Shown: positions 51,514 to 60,293 of the stretch, in pieces
Layout of the letters: every line of letters begins with the position of its first letter
How positions within the stretch are numbered: position 1 is the first letter of the stretch
DNA from: Dyella sp. A6
GTDB taxonomy: Bacteria; Pseudomonadota; Gammaproteobacteria; Xanthomonadales; Rhodanobacteraceae
Assembly: GCF_036320485.1 (NCBI RefSeq)
Contig: NZ_CP132911.1
Location: 186,001-250,000, forward strand
Direction: 5' to 3'
DNA length: 64,000 nucleotides
Program-made: the position numbers and the translations under genes
The notes under the pieces: model-generated
What the model was told of the DNA's origin: nothing
Seen by the model: only the letters and a program-made list of their open reading frames with translations
The model's database searches: none

Positions 51514-52701
51514 CTATGCATGGCTGCGGCCTATGCCGGGCAAGCGACCCAGTGCATCGAGCAGGCGGTCGACATGCGCGTCCTCGTGCAGTGCCGACAG
51601 CGTGATGCGCAGGCGGGCCTGCCCCTGCGGCACCGTGGGCGGGCGGATCGCGACGACCAGCAGACCTTGTCGTTCGAGCGTCCGTGCGGCATCCAGCGCA
51701 GCCTGCGCGTCACCCAGCAGCAGCGGCTGGATCGCGCTGGACGAGGCCATCAGCGGCAGCCCGAGCTGATGCGCACCGGCGCGGAACCGGGCGATCAGGC
51801 TGGTGAGTCGCTCGCGCCGCCAACTGTCCTGCTGCGCCAGCACGACGGCGGCATGCGTGGCGGCGGCCAGCGCGGGCGGCATGGCGGTGGTGTAGACGTA
51901 GGTGCGGGCGAACTGGGTCAGTCCGTCGATCAGTCCGGCCGGGCCGGCGACGAAGGCGCCGCTGCAGCCCAGCGCCTTGCCCAGGGTGGCCATCAGCACC
52001 GGCACATCGGCCTGGGTCAGCCCGGCCGCGGTCACGCTGCCGGCGCCATCCGCGCCCAGCACGCCCAGGCCATGTGCGTCGTCCACCATCAGGGTGGCGC
52101 CTTCGCTGGTGCACAAGGCGGCCAGTTCGCGCAGCGGGGCCGTGTCGCCGTCCATGCTGAACACGCCGTCGGTGGCAAGCAGGGCGGCAGCCTCGGGCCG
52201 GCTGCGCAACTGGCGGCCGGCAGCGTCGATGTCGGCGTGCGGGTAGCGTTTCAGTTCGGCGCCGGCCAGCTGCGCGCCGTCGAGCAGGCAGGCATGGTTG
52301 AGCTTGTCCTGGATGCAGGCGTCACCGCGCCCCAGCAGGGCCTGCAGCGTGCCGAGGTTGGCCATGTAGCCGGTGGAAAACAGCAGCGCGCGTTCGCGCC
52401 CAGTCCAGGTGGCCAGTGCCTCTTCGAGTGCGGCGTGTTCGCGGCGATGGCCGCAGATCAGGTGCGCCGAGGCGCTGCCCACGCCGTCGCTATCCGCGGC
52501 GCGCTTGAGCGCGTCGACCAGTGCGGGATGCTGCGCCAGTCCCAGGTAATCGTTGCTGCAGAAGCCCAGCAGGCGGCGGCCATCGGCCTGCAGCCAGGGG
52601 CCTTCGACCTGCTCGACCACCCGCAGCCGGCGACGCAGGCCGGCCTGTTCGCGCGCAGCCGCCTGGGCGCTCAGGCGTTGAAGAAGGTCGGGGCGGGTCA
52701 T
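51514..52701 (-). CDS. bioF: 8-amino-7-oxononanoate synthase
   Basis: A 395-residue PLP enzyme joining pimeloyl-ACP and alanine. The FCSNDYLGLAQHP start block, the SMDGDTAPL region and the lysine in ATLGKALGCSGAFV match BioF (KAPA synthase). It lies 78 bases after bioB and 60 before trhO on the same strand. Confidence 0.95.
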   Translation of the reverse strand: MTRPDLLQRLSAQAAAREQAGLRRRLRVVEQVEGPWLQADGRRLLGFCSNDYLGLAQHPALVDALKRAADSDGVGSASAHLICGHRREHAALEEALATWTGRERALLFSTGYMANLGTLQALLGRGDACIQDKLNHACLLDGAQLAGAELKRYPHADIDAAGRQLRSRPEAAALLATDGVFSMDGDTAPLRELAALCTSEGATLMVDDAHGLGVLGADGAGSVTAAGLTQADVPVLMATLGKALGCSGAFVAGPAGLIDGLTQFARTYVYTTAMPPALAAATHAAVVLAQQDSWRRERLTSLIARFRAGAHQLGLPLMASSSAIQPLLLGDAQAALDAARTLERQGLLVVAIRPPTVPQGQARLRITLSALHEDAHVDRLLDALGRLPGIGRSHA

Positions 52702-52779
52702 GGCGTCATGCGGCTGCTGGCGTGGTTCGAGTGCGCGCCGGTATCCGGGCCCCGTCTGCGCGGGACCCGGTGTCGTCGC

Positions 52780-53826
52780 TCAGGCCGCGGCGCCGCAGCC
52801 GCAGCCCTGGCCACAGCTGGCCGCTGCGTCGTTGTCCAGGATGTCGGCATGCACGGTACCGGGGGTTTCCACCACTTCCATCGCATGCAGGTCGAGGCGG
52901 CGGAACAGGGCCTGGTCCTGTTCCACGTCGGGGTTGCCGGTGGTCAGCAGTTTTTCGCCGTAGAAGATCGAACCGGCGCCGGCGAAGAAGCACAACGCCT
53001 GCACCGCGTCGTCCATCTGCTGGCGGCCGGCGGACAGGCGCACGACCGAGCGCGGCATCAGGATGCGCGCCACCGCGATGGTGCGCACGAACTCGAACGG
53101 GTCCAGCTTCTCGGCGTTGGCCAGCGGCGTGCCCGGCACCGGCACCAGCTGGTTGATCGGCACCGACTCGGGGTGCGCGGGCAGGTTGGCCAGGGCCTGC
53201 AGCAGGCCGGCTCGCTGCAGGCGCGTCTCGCCCATGCCGACAATGCCGCCGCAGCAGGTCTTCAGTCCGGCATCGCGCACCTGTTCCAGCGTGTCGAGGC
53301 GGTCCCGGTATTCGCGCGTCTGGATGATCTCGCCGTAGAACTCCGGCGCGCTGTCGATGTTGTGGTTGTAGTAGTCGAGCCCGGCGTCCTTGAGCTGCTG
53401 CGCATGCCCGTCGCCCAGCAGGCCCAGCGTGGCGCAGGTTTCCAGGCCCAGGTCCTTCACCGCGCGCACGATCTCGGCAACCTTCGGAATGTCGCGGTCC
53501 TTCGGGCCGCGCCATGCCGCGCCCATGCAGAAGCGGCTGGCGCCGGCGGCCTTGGCGGCCTTCGCGCGGGCCAGTACCGAGTCCACTTCCATCAGCTTCT
53601 GCGCCTGCACGCCGGTGTCGTAGCGCGCGGCTTGCGGGCAGTAGGCGCAGTCTTCCGGGCAGCCACCGGTCTTGATCGACAGCAGCGTCGACACCTGCAC
53701 CGCGTTCGGGTCGTGGTTTTCGCAATGCACCGCGTGGGCGCGGAACAACAGGTCGTTGAACGGCAGGTTGAACAGGGCGACGACGTCGTCGCGGGTCCAG
53801 TCATGGCGGGTCGGGGAGGTGGTCAC
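52780..53826 (-). CDS. bioB: biotin synthase
   Basis: A 348-residue radical-SAM enzyme that inserts sulfur into dethiobiotin. The CxxxCxxC cluster motif is in [13 protein letters not shown], followed by [13 protein letters not shown] and [10 protein letters not shown] start at the GTG at 53826; the open frame continues upstream through the putative BirA operator, so a longer start is unlikely. The C-terminus ends in a cysteine-rich tail ([12 protein letters not shown]), unusual for BioB outside this group. First gene of the biotin run; bioA and bioD are not in the window. Confidence 0.93.
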   Translation of the reverse strand: MTTSPTRHDWTRDDVVALFNLPFNDLLFRAHAVHCENHDPNAVQVSTLLSIKTGGCPEDCAYCPQAARYDTGVQAQKLMEVDSVLARAKAAKAAGASRFCMGAAWRGPKDRDIPKVAEIVRAVKDLGLETCATLGLLGDGHAQQLKDAGLDYYNHNIDSAPEFYGEIIQTREYRDRLDTLEQVRDAGLKTCCGGIVGMGETRLQRAGLLQALANLPAHPESVPINQLVPVPGTPLANAEKLDPFEFVRTIAVARILMPRSVVRLSAGRQQMDDAVQALCFFAGAGSIFYGEKLLTTGNPDVEQDQALFRRLDLHAMEVVETPGTVHADILDNDAAASCGQGCGCGAAA

Positions 53827-53878
53827 GGCGATGGCTCGTGCGGGCGAAACGAAAAGTGTGGAAGCCACTCCGAATACT

Positions 53879-53908
53879 GTCAACCAGATTCTGTTGACCA
53901 AGGTTGAC
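53879..53908. promoter_or_regulatory. putative BirA operator between bioB and comF
   Basis: GTCAACC (53879-53885) and GGTTGAC (53902-53908) form a 7-bp inverted repeat with 16 bases between. This resembles the BirA half-sites (TGTAAACC/GGTTTACA) that repress biotin genes. It lies 53-82 bases upstream of the bioB start, where it would cover the promoter. Confidence 0.5.
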
Positions 53909-53965
53909 GGTGCGGGCGCGTATGCAGGCGGCTACCATCGGTGACACACGCAAGGAGAACGTGTC

Positions 53966-54682
53966 GTGTCGAACCGGCTGCGGACATGGATGACCCAAGG
54001 GTGGCGCTGGCTGATGCCGCCGCGCTGCCTGCTGTGCGGCGCTGCCGGTGCCGACGGCATCGACCTGTGCGCGGCGTGTGCCGCCGAGCTCCCGCGCAAC
54101 CGGACTTGCTGCGCGCGCTGTGCCTTGCCGCTGCCCACGCCAGCGGCAGTGTGTGGTACATGCCAGCGCCGGCCGCCGCCATGGCATGCCGCCTGGGCGC
54201 CGTTCCGCTACGGCTGGCCGCTGGACCGGCTGGAGTCGCGCTACAAGTTCGGTGCCGACCTGGCCGCGGGTCGTGCGCTGGCCACGCTGTGGCAACGCGA
54301 GCCGATGGTTGTCGAGCGACCCGCGCTGATCGTGCCGGTGCCGCTGCATCGCACGCGTCTGCGTCGGCGCGGCTATAACCAGGCGCTGGAGCTGGCGCGG
54401 CCACTGGCGCGACACACCGGTATTCCATGGCGGCACGACGTGCTGCGACGCGTGCGCGCTACCGGCGCGCAGACCGAGCTGGATGCGGTGGCCCGGCGGC
54501 GCAACATGCGCGGTGCGTTTGCGCTGGATCACGCCACCGCGTTGCCGGCCCATGTCGCCGTGCTGGACGACGTGATGACCACCGGCGCCACGCTGGCCGA
54601 GTGCGTCCGTGTACTGAAACGCGCGGGCGTGCAGCGGGTCGACGTGTGGGCGCTGGCGCGCGCGCCTTCGCCGCGCGGCTAG
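53966..54682 (+). CDS. comF: ComF family protein (phosphoribosyltransferase fold)
   Basis: A 238-residue ComF protein: an N-terminal four-cysteine zinc region (CLLCG...CAAC...CARC...CGTC) and a C-terminal PRTase domain with LDDVMTTGAT. ComF is needed for DNA uptake in naturally competent bacteria and is called gntX elsewhere. The GTG at 53966 has AAGGAG eight bases before it. It diverges from bioB, a common neighbour in gammaproteobacteria. Confidence 0.9.
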   Translation: MSNRLRTWMTQGWRWLMPPRCLLCGAAGADGIDLCAACAAELPRNRTCCARCALPLPTPAAVCGTCQRRPPPWHAAWAPFRYGWPLDRLESRYKFGADLAAGRALATLWQREPMVVERPALIVPVPLHRTRLRRRGYNQALELARPLARHTGIPWRHDVLRRVRATGAQTELDAVARRRNMRGAFALDHATALPAHVAVLDDVMTTGATLAECVRVLKRAGVQRVDVWALARAPSPRG

Positions 54683-54707
54683 CGCGCCTTTCTGTCGCCG
54701 TTGTGGA

Positions 54708-55718
54708 TCAGCGCAGGGCCAGCGCCAGCACCATGCCGATCCACAGCGTCAGTCCCCACCAGTTGTTGTGGCGGAAGGCCGCCAGACAGGCCAGCCGTTC
54801 GCGCGTGCGGATCAGCCACAGCTGCCAGCCAAACAGCCCGGTGGCAACCAGCAGCGCCACCCAGTATGGCCAGGCCAGGTGCGCGCGCTGGCCGACGAAC
54901 ACCATCGCCAGCAGCAGGGTGCCCATCAGGATGGCCAGGATCGGCAGGTCCGCATCGCCGAACAGGATCGCGGTGGAGCGCGCGCCGGCCTTCAGGTCGT
55001 CCTCGCGGTCCACCATGGCGTATTCGGTGTCGTACACCACCGACCACAGGATATTGGCCAGGAACAACAACCAGCCCAGCGGCGGCACCGTGCCCGACAC
55101 AGCGGTGAACGCCATCGGGATCGACCAACCGAACGCGGCGCCGAGCACCACCTGCGGCAGCGACGTCCAGCGCTTGGTGAACGGATAGATCGCCGCCAGC
55201 GCGGCGCCGACGAAGGACATCTCGATGGTCAGCCGGTTGGTGAACAGCACCAGCACAAAGGCGAACGCCAGCAGCACGCCGAACACGATCAGCGCCTCGC
55301 GCGGCGACACCCGTCCGCTGGCGATCGGCCTGCCCGCGGTGCGCTCCACCTGGGGGTCCAGCTTGCGGTCGGCGAAATCGTTGATGGCGCAGCCCGCGGC
55401 CCGCATCGCGAACACGCCCAGGGTGAAAATCACCAGCAGCTTGCCGGGCGGAAAGTCATGCGCCGCCAGCCACAGCGCCCACCAGGTCGGCCACAGCAGC
55501 AGCAGCGCGCCGATCGGCCGGTCCATGCGGGTCAGCACCAGATAGTCGTGCGCTTTTTCGCGATAACCCGCCGGCAGCTTCCGCAGCAGCACGTCAAGCA
55601 CGCGCGTGGCGCGGGTGGAACTGTCGGCCGGACGGGCCACGCCCGGCGCTTTCGCGCGTCGCGTCGGGGCCGCCGTGGAAGGTTTGCGCCGTTGGCGCTT
55701 GCGCGATGTGGGTGCCAT
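54708..55718 (-). CDS. ubiA: 4-hydroxybenzoate octaprenyltransferase
   Basis: A 336-residue membrane prenyltransferase that attaches the polyprenyl chain to 4-hydroxybenzoate in ubiquinone synthesis. The first Asp motif is NDFADRKLD and the second is YDTEYAMVDREDD, among about nine membrane segments. The first 40 residues are an Arg/Lys-rich extension absent from E. coli UbiA (290 residues). The integron integrase gene ends 98 bases away on the same strand. Confidence 0.95.
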   Translation of the reverse strand: MAPTSRKRQRRKPSTAAPTRRAKAPGVARPADSSTRATRVLDVLLRKLPAGYREKAHDYLVLTRMDRPIGALLLLWPTWWALWLAAHDFPPGKLLVIFTLGVFAMRAAGCAINDFADRKLDPQVERTAGRPIASGRVSPREALIVFGVLLAFAFVLVLFTNRLTIEMSFVGAALAAIYPFTKRWTSLPQVVLGAAFGWSIPMAFTAVSGTVPPLGWLLFLANILWSVVYDTEYAMVDREDDLKAGARSTAILFGDADLPILAILMGTLLLAMVFVGQRAHLAWPYWVALLVATGLFGWQLWLIRTRERLACLAAFRHNNWWGLTLWIGMVLALALR

Positions 55719-55816
55719 CCGTGGAGTTTAGCGTGCGGCGCAAGGCGATACGGTGCGATGTCGTGCAGGCATTACGTGCCGGGTATGCCGGTACCGGGCG
55801 GCCGCACCGTCGGCAT

Positions 55817-56821
55817 TCAACGATCCAGCGGGCTCAGCACGCCGTGGCCACCGCGGTTGAGCACATGCGTATAGATCTGCGTGGTCTTCACGTCCTTGTG
55901 GCCCAGCAGTTCCTGCACGGTACGAATGTCGCTACCCGATTCGAGCAGATGCGTAGCAAACGAGTGGCGGAGCGTATGCGCACTCACCGGCTTCGCGATG
56001 CCAGCTTCGCGACAGGCCTTCTTCAGTGCCCGCGAAAGGATGGCATCGTCGAAGTGGTGCCGCCGCTCGCACCCGTCACGCGGATCCCGGGAACGGCGTG
56101 TCGAGGGGAACAGGTACTGCCAGCCGAATTCACGCGGCGCCGAGGGGTGCTTGCGGGCCAGCGCATGCGGCAACCACACTTCACCGAAGCCGGCGTGCAG
56201 GTCGGACTGGTGCAGTTCTCTGGCTCGCTCCACCTCGCGGCGCAGTGGCTCGAGCAGCGTACGCGGAAGCATGGTGCGCCGATCCTTGCCACCCTTGCCG
56301 TCGCGTACCGTGATTTCGTGGCGCGCAAAATCCACGTCTTTCACGCGCAGGCGCAGTGCCTCCATCAGCCGCAGTCCCGCCCCATAGAGCAGGCTCGCCA
56401 GCAGCCAAGGGCGGCCGTCCATGCGTGCGAGCAGTCGCGTTACCTCGTCGCGCGACAGCACCGTCGGCACACGGGCAGGGCGTTTGGCGCGCGTCATGCC
56501 CTCCAGCCACGGTAGCTCGGCACCAAGCACCTCACGGTACAGGAACAGCAACGCCGAAAGGGCCTGGTTCTGCGTATTCGCCGATACGTGGTCATGCACG
56601 GCCAGCCGCGAGAGAAAATTTTCCACCTCTGGCGCGCCCATGTCGCGCGGATGCCGCTTACCGTTCGCCAGGATGAAGCGGCGGATCCAGCCGATGTACG
56701 CCTGCTCCGTGCGCAGGCTGTAATGCTTCACCCGCAATACCCGCCGCACCTCGTCCAACAGGCGCGGCGCCCGACTACCGGCAACGGAGTGCATATTCGC
56801 GTTTTCGGGGTGATACGACAT
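55817..56821 (-). CDS. intI: integron integrase
   Basis: A 334-residue tyrosine recombinase of the IntI group. The catalytic Arg is in [12 protein letters not shown], the HxxR in [12 protein letters not shown], and the second His and Tyr in [15 protein letters not shown]. The insertion between the first Arg and HxxR, with [13 protein letters not shown] and [17 protein letters not shown], is the extra domain found only in IntI and needed to bind folded attC hairpins. I use the ATG at 56821, with GAGG six bases before it; a TTG at 56848 would add nine residues. It is transcribed away from the cassettes, as usual. Confidence 0.95.
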   Translation of the reverse strand: MSYHPENANMHSVAGSRAPRLLDEVRRVLRVKHYSLRTEQAYIGWIRRFILANGKRHPRDMGAPEVENFLSRLAVHDHVSANTQNQALSALLFLYREVLGAELPWLEGMTRAKRPARVPTVLSRDEVTRLLARMDGRPWLLASLLYGAGLRLMEALRLRVKDVDFARHEITVRDGKGGKDRRTMLPRTLLEPLRREVERARELHQSDLHAGFGEVWLPHALARKHPSAPREFGWQYLFPSTRRSRDPRDGCERRHHFDDAILSRALKKACREAGIAKPVSAHTLRHSFATHLLESGSDIRTVQELLGHKDVKTTQIYTHVLNRGGHGVLSPLDR

Positions 56822-56987
56822 ACAAACCTCGTTTCGCGTGATACGCAATCCATCATGGCGATGGCATCCCGCGACGAGAGCCCGGCAACTTCTTGTTGTC
56901 GTGTAGGGTTTGTTCGCTTGACGACGACGTGAAGGCGATGGAGCATGGGTGCATATACCCGGAAACGGGGTCTACTAAGCGTTAGGC
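56822..56987. other. attI recombination site and cassette promoter region
   Basis: The cassette-side end is GTTAGGC at 56981-56987, with the cut after the first G; ACTAAGC just before it forms the inverted half of the simple site. TTGACG at 56918-56923 and GAGCAT at 56941-56946, 17 bases apart on the plus strand, are a possible Pc promoter reading into the array. Confidence 0.75.
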
Positions 56988-56993
56988 AGTTCA

Positions 56994-57230
56994 ATGGAAG
57001 ATGCATACAAGCCATGGAATGAGCAGGGTTGCCCCAGTTGCCGCGATGCCTGGCTCTCAGGCTCAAGAGAGGGTCTTTTGCATCTCGGCACAAGCAACGA
57101 ACAGCACACGCGCCTGTATCGTTGCAAAGCATGTGGCAGCTACTGGCAAGAGATGGAGCGCTATGCTCAAGAGGTGTCAGTCACTCAGGCGGTGGAGCTT
57201 CGGCAACATGATTCGTTCCGGCCAGCCTAA
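56994..57230 (+). CDS. cassette 1: small zinc-ribbon-like protein
   Basis: A 78-residue protein starting 13 bases into the first cassette. CPSC at about residues 13-16 and CKAC at about 44-47 (LYRCKACGSYWQ) form a likely zinc ribbon, the rest being hydrophilic. The stop codon is the TAA inside GCCTAAC of its attC. As the first cassette it should be the best expressed. Function unknown; the ribbon with GSYW resembles small proteins of contact-system or immunity type, but I cannot assign it. Confidence 0.7.
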   Translation: MEDAYKPWNEQGCPSCRDAWLSGSREGLLHLGTSNEQHTRLYRCKACGSYWQEMERYAQEVSVTQAVELRQHDSFRPA

Positions 57231-57296
57231 CAACTCGTTCAAGCCGACCGCCCACTGGCTACGCCAGCGGTCGGCGTCTTAACTCCAGCGTTAGAT
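57225..57296 (+). repeat. attC1 (72 bp)
   Basis: GCCTAAC ... GTTAGAT, with inner arms AGCCGACCGCCCACTGGC and GCCAGCGGTCGGC. Almost the same as attC9. Confidence 0.92.
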
Positions 57297-57318
57297 GCAC
57301 CTAGGGGAGTGCGCTGAT

Positions 57319-57726
57319 ATGTCATGGAAAGAAAAGTTCATTGCTTGGTTTCTCATCTTTCAGGCGGCCGTCGGCTTGGCAATGCTTGGGTGGCTAAACA
57401 CGCGCGGCCGCTTGCCGCTTGGTGTTTGGCTCACGTTATTTCCACTGGCGGTCGCTGCTCTAGTGGCGGGTATTAGCTCACTTCGCGGACATCGCTGGGG
57501 AGTCTTCTTAGGGATTGTGGTTTTTGCTATCCAAACCCCCATCGTTGGTACAAGAACCTTTCAGTTCTCTATGTGGCTCGGAGTGCACCTCGATTTGGCC
57601 GGTGTTTGGGCTGGCCATGCCAAGCTCGGCATCAACCTTGTGGGGCTGGCAATGCTCGCTTGGTCAGGTGTTCGCTATCGCGCATCTAACTCGTCGTTCA
57701 AGGCGGACGGCTCCGCCGCCGCTTAA
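57319..57726 (+). CDS. cassette 2: four-helix membrane protein
   Basis: A 135-residue hydrophobic protein with about four membrane segments (FIAWFLIFQAAVGLAMLGWL, WLTLFPLAVAALVAGI, WGVFLGIVVFAIQTPIV, INLVGLAMLAW). AGGGGAG at 57303-57309 supports the ATG. The reading frame runs into the attC, so its last 14 residues (NSSFKADGSAAA) are attC-encoded. No family recognised. Confidence 0.65.
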   Translation: MSWKEKFIAWFLIFQAAVGLAMLGWLNTRGRLPLGVWLTLFPLAVAALVAGISSLRGHRWGVFLGIVVFAIQTPIVGTRTFQFSMWLGVHLDLAGVWAGHAKLGINLVGLAMLAWSGVRYRASNSSFKADGSAAA

Positions 57727-57740
57727 CTCAGCCGTTAGGC
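57684..57740 (+). repeat. attC2 (57 bp)
   Basis: ATCTAAC ... GTTAGGC. ATCTAAC is the complement of GTTAGAT that opens the same cassette. Confidence 0.92.
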
Positions 57741-57752
57741 GTGGAGACATGT

Positions 57753-58052
57753 ATGTCCCTAGTCCTTGAAGATTTGGTGCTCACGGCGTTCGTCGCTGTG
57801 TGGCTGGTGGCGGTCGTCACCCTCTTCGCTTGCGTCATCTATGCCATCAAGGCCGTACGTTGCGCTCGGCCAGGCGTCAATCTTTGGGGCCGCGACACGT
57901 TGTGGAATCCTGCCAATGCGCTGCTCAGCTCTGGCATGCTCACAGATGAGGGGCTTCGGTATCGCCGCAAGAGCTTAAAGTCGTTGGTTATCTTCATCGC
58001 TTGCGTCGGCGGCACGTTGCTTTTTGCGGCGATCACGGGGCAGCTCAAGTGA
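57753..58052 (+). CDS. cassette 3: two-helix membrane protein
   Basis: A 99-residue protein with two membrane segments (LTAFVAVWLVAVVTLFACVI; SLVIFIACVGGTLLFAAI) and a basic loop between. GGAG seven bases before the ATG at 57753 makes it the better start; a GTG at 57741 adds four residues. No family recognised. Confidence 0.6.
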   Translation: MSLVLEDLVLTAFVAVWLVAVVTLFACVIYAIKAVRCARPGVNLWGRDTLWNPANALLSSGMLTDEGLRYRRKSLKSLVIFIACVGGTLLFAAITGQLK

Positions 58053-58062
58053 GCTACGGGCC

Positions 58063-58122
58063 GCCTAACCAGTCGTCCAAGCGGACGCGCGTACCGCCCG
58101 CCGCTTAACTCCAGCGTTATGC
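58063..58122 (+). repeat. attC3 (60 bp)
   Basis: GCCTAAC ... GTTATGC, with central arms AAGCGGACGCGCG and CGCCGCTT. Confidence 0.9.
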
Positions 58123-58137
58123 GAATGGAGAACGGTA

Positions 58138-59073
58138 GTGGCAATTTTTGATCTCTTTTCAAAACGCCAGCGGAGGCTGCGAGGAGAGGTTCCTGACGTC
58201 TACATTTACGACGAAATTCCGGATGCTCTACGGGCGCAGGTTGTCCATATTTGGCTCGACGCTTTAGGTGGTAAGGACAACTACTGGCAGGGTCAGGTAC
58301 GAGAGGCTTATGAATTCATATGTGACTCCCTTTGTAGAGAATATGGGATCTTCCGACTGCCTCCGGCGAAGGACTACGGCGACCGCAATTTCGCCGAAGA
58401 ACTCATAAACTTCCTGCTAAATGAGTCCGTTACAGAGCGTTTGCTCGACGCAATCGAGCTTTCGTTTAAGGTAATTGATCGGTTCACCCGTGAGCACCGA
58501 TACCTCAACCGGAACAACTGCGGCGAAGTAGCTGACAATGCGATTAACGAATTGAATGTTCGCTTTCGCGAGCACGGCATCGGATATCAATTCGTTGAGG
58601 GTGAAATAGTCCGGGTTGATTCTGAATTAATGCATCAGGAAGCGGTAAAGCCTGCGCTCAGCGTTCTTCGTCGCAAGGAGTTCGCTGGCGCGCAGGAGGA
58701 GTTTCTAAAAGCACATGAACATTATCGACACGGCAACAACAAGGAGGCCCTGAACGAGTGTTTGAAATGCTTTGAGAGTGTCATGAAGTCAATCTGTGAC
58801 AAACATAAGTGGAGTTACGCGCCCAACGCTACCGCGAAACAACTCCTTCAGGCTTGCTTTGACAACGGACTAATTCCCGCCTTTTGGCAAAGTCACTACT
58901 CGTCATTGAGGAGCCTGCTCGAAAGTGGGGTTCCCACCGGAAGAAATAAACTTGGCGGCCACGGTCAAGGCGCTTCTCCTACGAACGTTCCACCGCATCT
59001 GGTCGCGTATATGCTGCATATGACGGCATCCGCGGTGCTTTTCTTGTCTGAGGCCGAAGCCAATGTGCCGTAA
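58138..59073 (+). CDS. cassette 4: Abi-like HEPN protein (STM4504/CBY_0614 type)
   Basis: A 311-residue protein beginning FDLFSKRQRRLRGEVPDVY, the signature of the STM4504/CBY_0614 family with an AbiJ-like N-terminal domain (about 1-165). The C-terminal part (about 170-311) matches the abortive-infection C-terminal (HEPN-type) domain and contains R269-N-x4-H275, the RNase-type Rx(4-6)H motif. This suggests an RNase that kills or stalls phage-infected cells. The GTG has GGAG eight bases upstream. Base use is far more AT-rich than the chromosome, pointing to recent transfer. No separate antitoxin or partner gene is in the cassette. Confidence 0.8.
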   Translation: MAIFDLFSKRQRRLRGEVPDVYIYDEIPDALRAQVVHIWLDALGGKDNYWQGQVREAYEFICDSLCREYGIFRLPPAKDYGDRNFAEELINFLLNESVTERLLDAIELSFKVIDRFTREHRYLNRNNCGEVADNAINELNVRFREHGIGYQFVEGEIVRVDSELMHQEAVKPALSVLRRKEFAGAQEEFLKAHEHYRHGNNKEALNECLKCFESVMKSICDKHKWSYAPNATAKQLLQACFDNGLIPAFWQSHYSSLRSLLESGVPTGRNKLGGHGQGASPTNVPPHLVAYMLHMTASAVLFLSEAEANVP

Positions 59074-59076
59074 TTC

Positions 59077-59175
59077 GCATAACAAGTGGTTGCAGGCGAC
59101 GTTTGACCCGCTGCGCACCCTTGCTTTCGCAAGGGCACGCATCGCCTCAAACGCGCCTGAACCACGGCGTTAGGT
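59077..59175 (+). repeat. attC4 (99 bp, divergent type)
   Basis: GCATAAC ... GTTAGGT. The arms (GTGGTTGCAGGCG with CGCCTGAACCAC, one unpaired base; CCTTGC-TTTC-GCAAGG at the tip) differ wholly from the other attC sites here, so this cassette came from another source. GCATAAC is the complement of its own opening heptamer GTTATGC. Confidence 0.88.
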
Positions 59176-59178
59176 GCC

Positions 59179-59613
59179 ATGGAATCTTCTGCGCAACATT
59201 GGCTTTGGCTCCGCATGACCGCCGTCGGCTTGAGCTTCCTTTCAGCCAGGTGGTCGCTTAGCCAAATGTCCGGCGATTTCTCACGCCCTTCCGTCCTTTT
59301 TGCAATCATCCTCACCGGTTTCTGTGCATTTGGCGTAGCATTCGTTTGGTTGCTGCAAAAAATGAATCCTTGGTCATCGGCAACTTGGCAGCGTCCTTCA
59401 TGGAGCGCCAGTCCTTTTACAATGCATGCCCCTCTCCAATTGTTCCATTTGGGCGGTTGGTGCTCAGTGGCAACGGGGTTGGGCGGTTTAGTTTTCGGCT
59501 TGCTTGTCCAGCCGCGCACTTGGGCGTGGGAGGTTCCACTCAGCGCAGGTGTCGGCATACTTCTCGGTGTACGGTTGGTCAGCGATTCACGGCGCAGTGG
59601 TGCTGGCACCTAA
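59179..59613 (+). CDS. cassette 5: membrane protein
   Basis: A 144-residue hydrophobic protein with about four membrane segments (SVLFAIILTGFCAFGVAFVW and VATGLGGLVFGLLV are the clearest). It starts nine bases into the cassette and stops at the TAA in ACCTAAC of its attC. No family recognised. Confidence 0.6.
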   Translation: MESSAQHWLWLRMTAVGLSFLSARWSLSQMSGDFSRPSVLFAIILTGFCAFGVAFVWLLQKMNPWSSATWQRPSWSASPFTMHAPLQLFHLGGWCSVATGLGGLVFGLLVQPRTWAWEVPLSAGVGILLGVRLVSDSRRSGAGT

Positions 59614-59664
59614 CCATTCGTTCAAGGCGGACGGCTACGCCGCCGCTTAACTCCAGCGTTAGGT
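59608..59664 (+). repeat. attC5 (57 bp)
   Basis: ACCTAAC ... GTTAGGT; the opening heptamer complements the cassette start. Inner arms AAGGCGG and CCGCTT. Confidence 0.92.
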
Positions 59665-59689
59665 GCTCAATTTGAACACTTCGGTATCC

Positions 59690-59974
59690 ATGGAAACTTC
59701 GGTAAGCCTCAGACAGGCTTTTTTGGTCATGTTTGCGTATATCGAGCAACACTGGGAGTCCGTTGGCAAGCCCGATGCAATAGGGGCATTGCTCGGCGAG
59801 CTGTCTTTGTGGGATACCGTGAGTGGTGGCAAAGAGCCCATGGATGCCGCCGTTTTTTCCGAGTGGCTACGGTGTGCACAACATGTGCTAGCCGCCGAGG
59901 CAACTCCTGAGGGATTCCGGGGTGCCGATACTCTATTAAACGGGAAACCGCCTACAGTTAAGGTTAATCGGTGA
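59690..59974 (+). CDS. cassette 6: small soluble protein
   Basis: A 94-residue protein with a helical core (LRQAFLVMFAYIEQHWESVG; AIGALLGELSLWD; FSEWLRCAQHVLAAE). It resembles small unassigned proteins with a WEDWL-type C-terminal helix that occur in toxin-immunity neighbourhoods, but I cannot name a family. The ATG at 59690 is chosen; GTG 59663 or TTG 59672 would extend it into the recombination site. Confidence 0.6.
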   Translation: METSVSLRQAFLVMFAYIEQHWESVGKPDAIGALLGELSLWDTVSGGKEPMDAAVFSEWLRCAQHVLAAEATPEGFRGADTLLNGKPPTVKVNR

Positions 59975-59983
59975 CACTATCGC

Positions 59984-60041
59984 GCCTAACAACTCATTCC
60001 AGCGGACGCGCTGAGCGCGCCGCTGAATTCAGGCGTTAGGG
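59984..60041 (+). repeat. attC6 (58 bp)
   Basis: GCCTAAC ... GTTAGGG. The opening heptamer differs by one base from the complement of its cassette start (GTTAGGT). Confidence 0.88.
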
Positions 60042-60293
60042 CTCAAATGCCGCATTTCGCACTTACGAGAGAAGGTTACGATCAGCTCGTCAAAGAATGC
60101 GGCGGTAGTCCACCGTCTCCGCTTTGGGTCAATGCCGGCATCCTTTCGCCTTCCGAGTTGTCCGGTTTGCGCGCCCAAGGGCTCGAAGTCACCGACTTCG
60201 CTCGGGCAGTCCCTTTGCAAGGCCCCGACGCCCCCCCGGTTTTGAGTAGCACGGCCGTTTGGAGTCCAATCCCCCAACCGAAGGAGATTGGAC

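Noticed and set aside
56970..56981. LexA half-site (TTAGTAG on the minus strand) in attI
   Set aside because: Only one half is present and it overlaps the recombination core, so coincidence is more likely.
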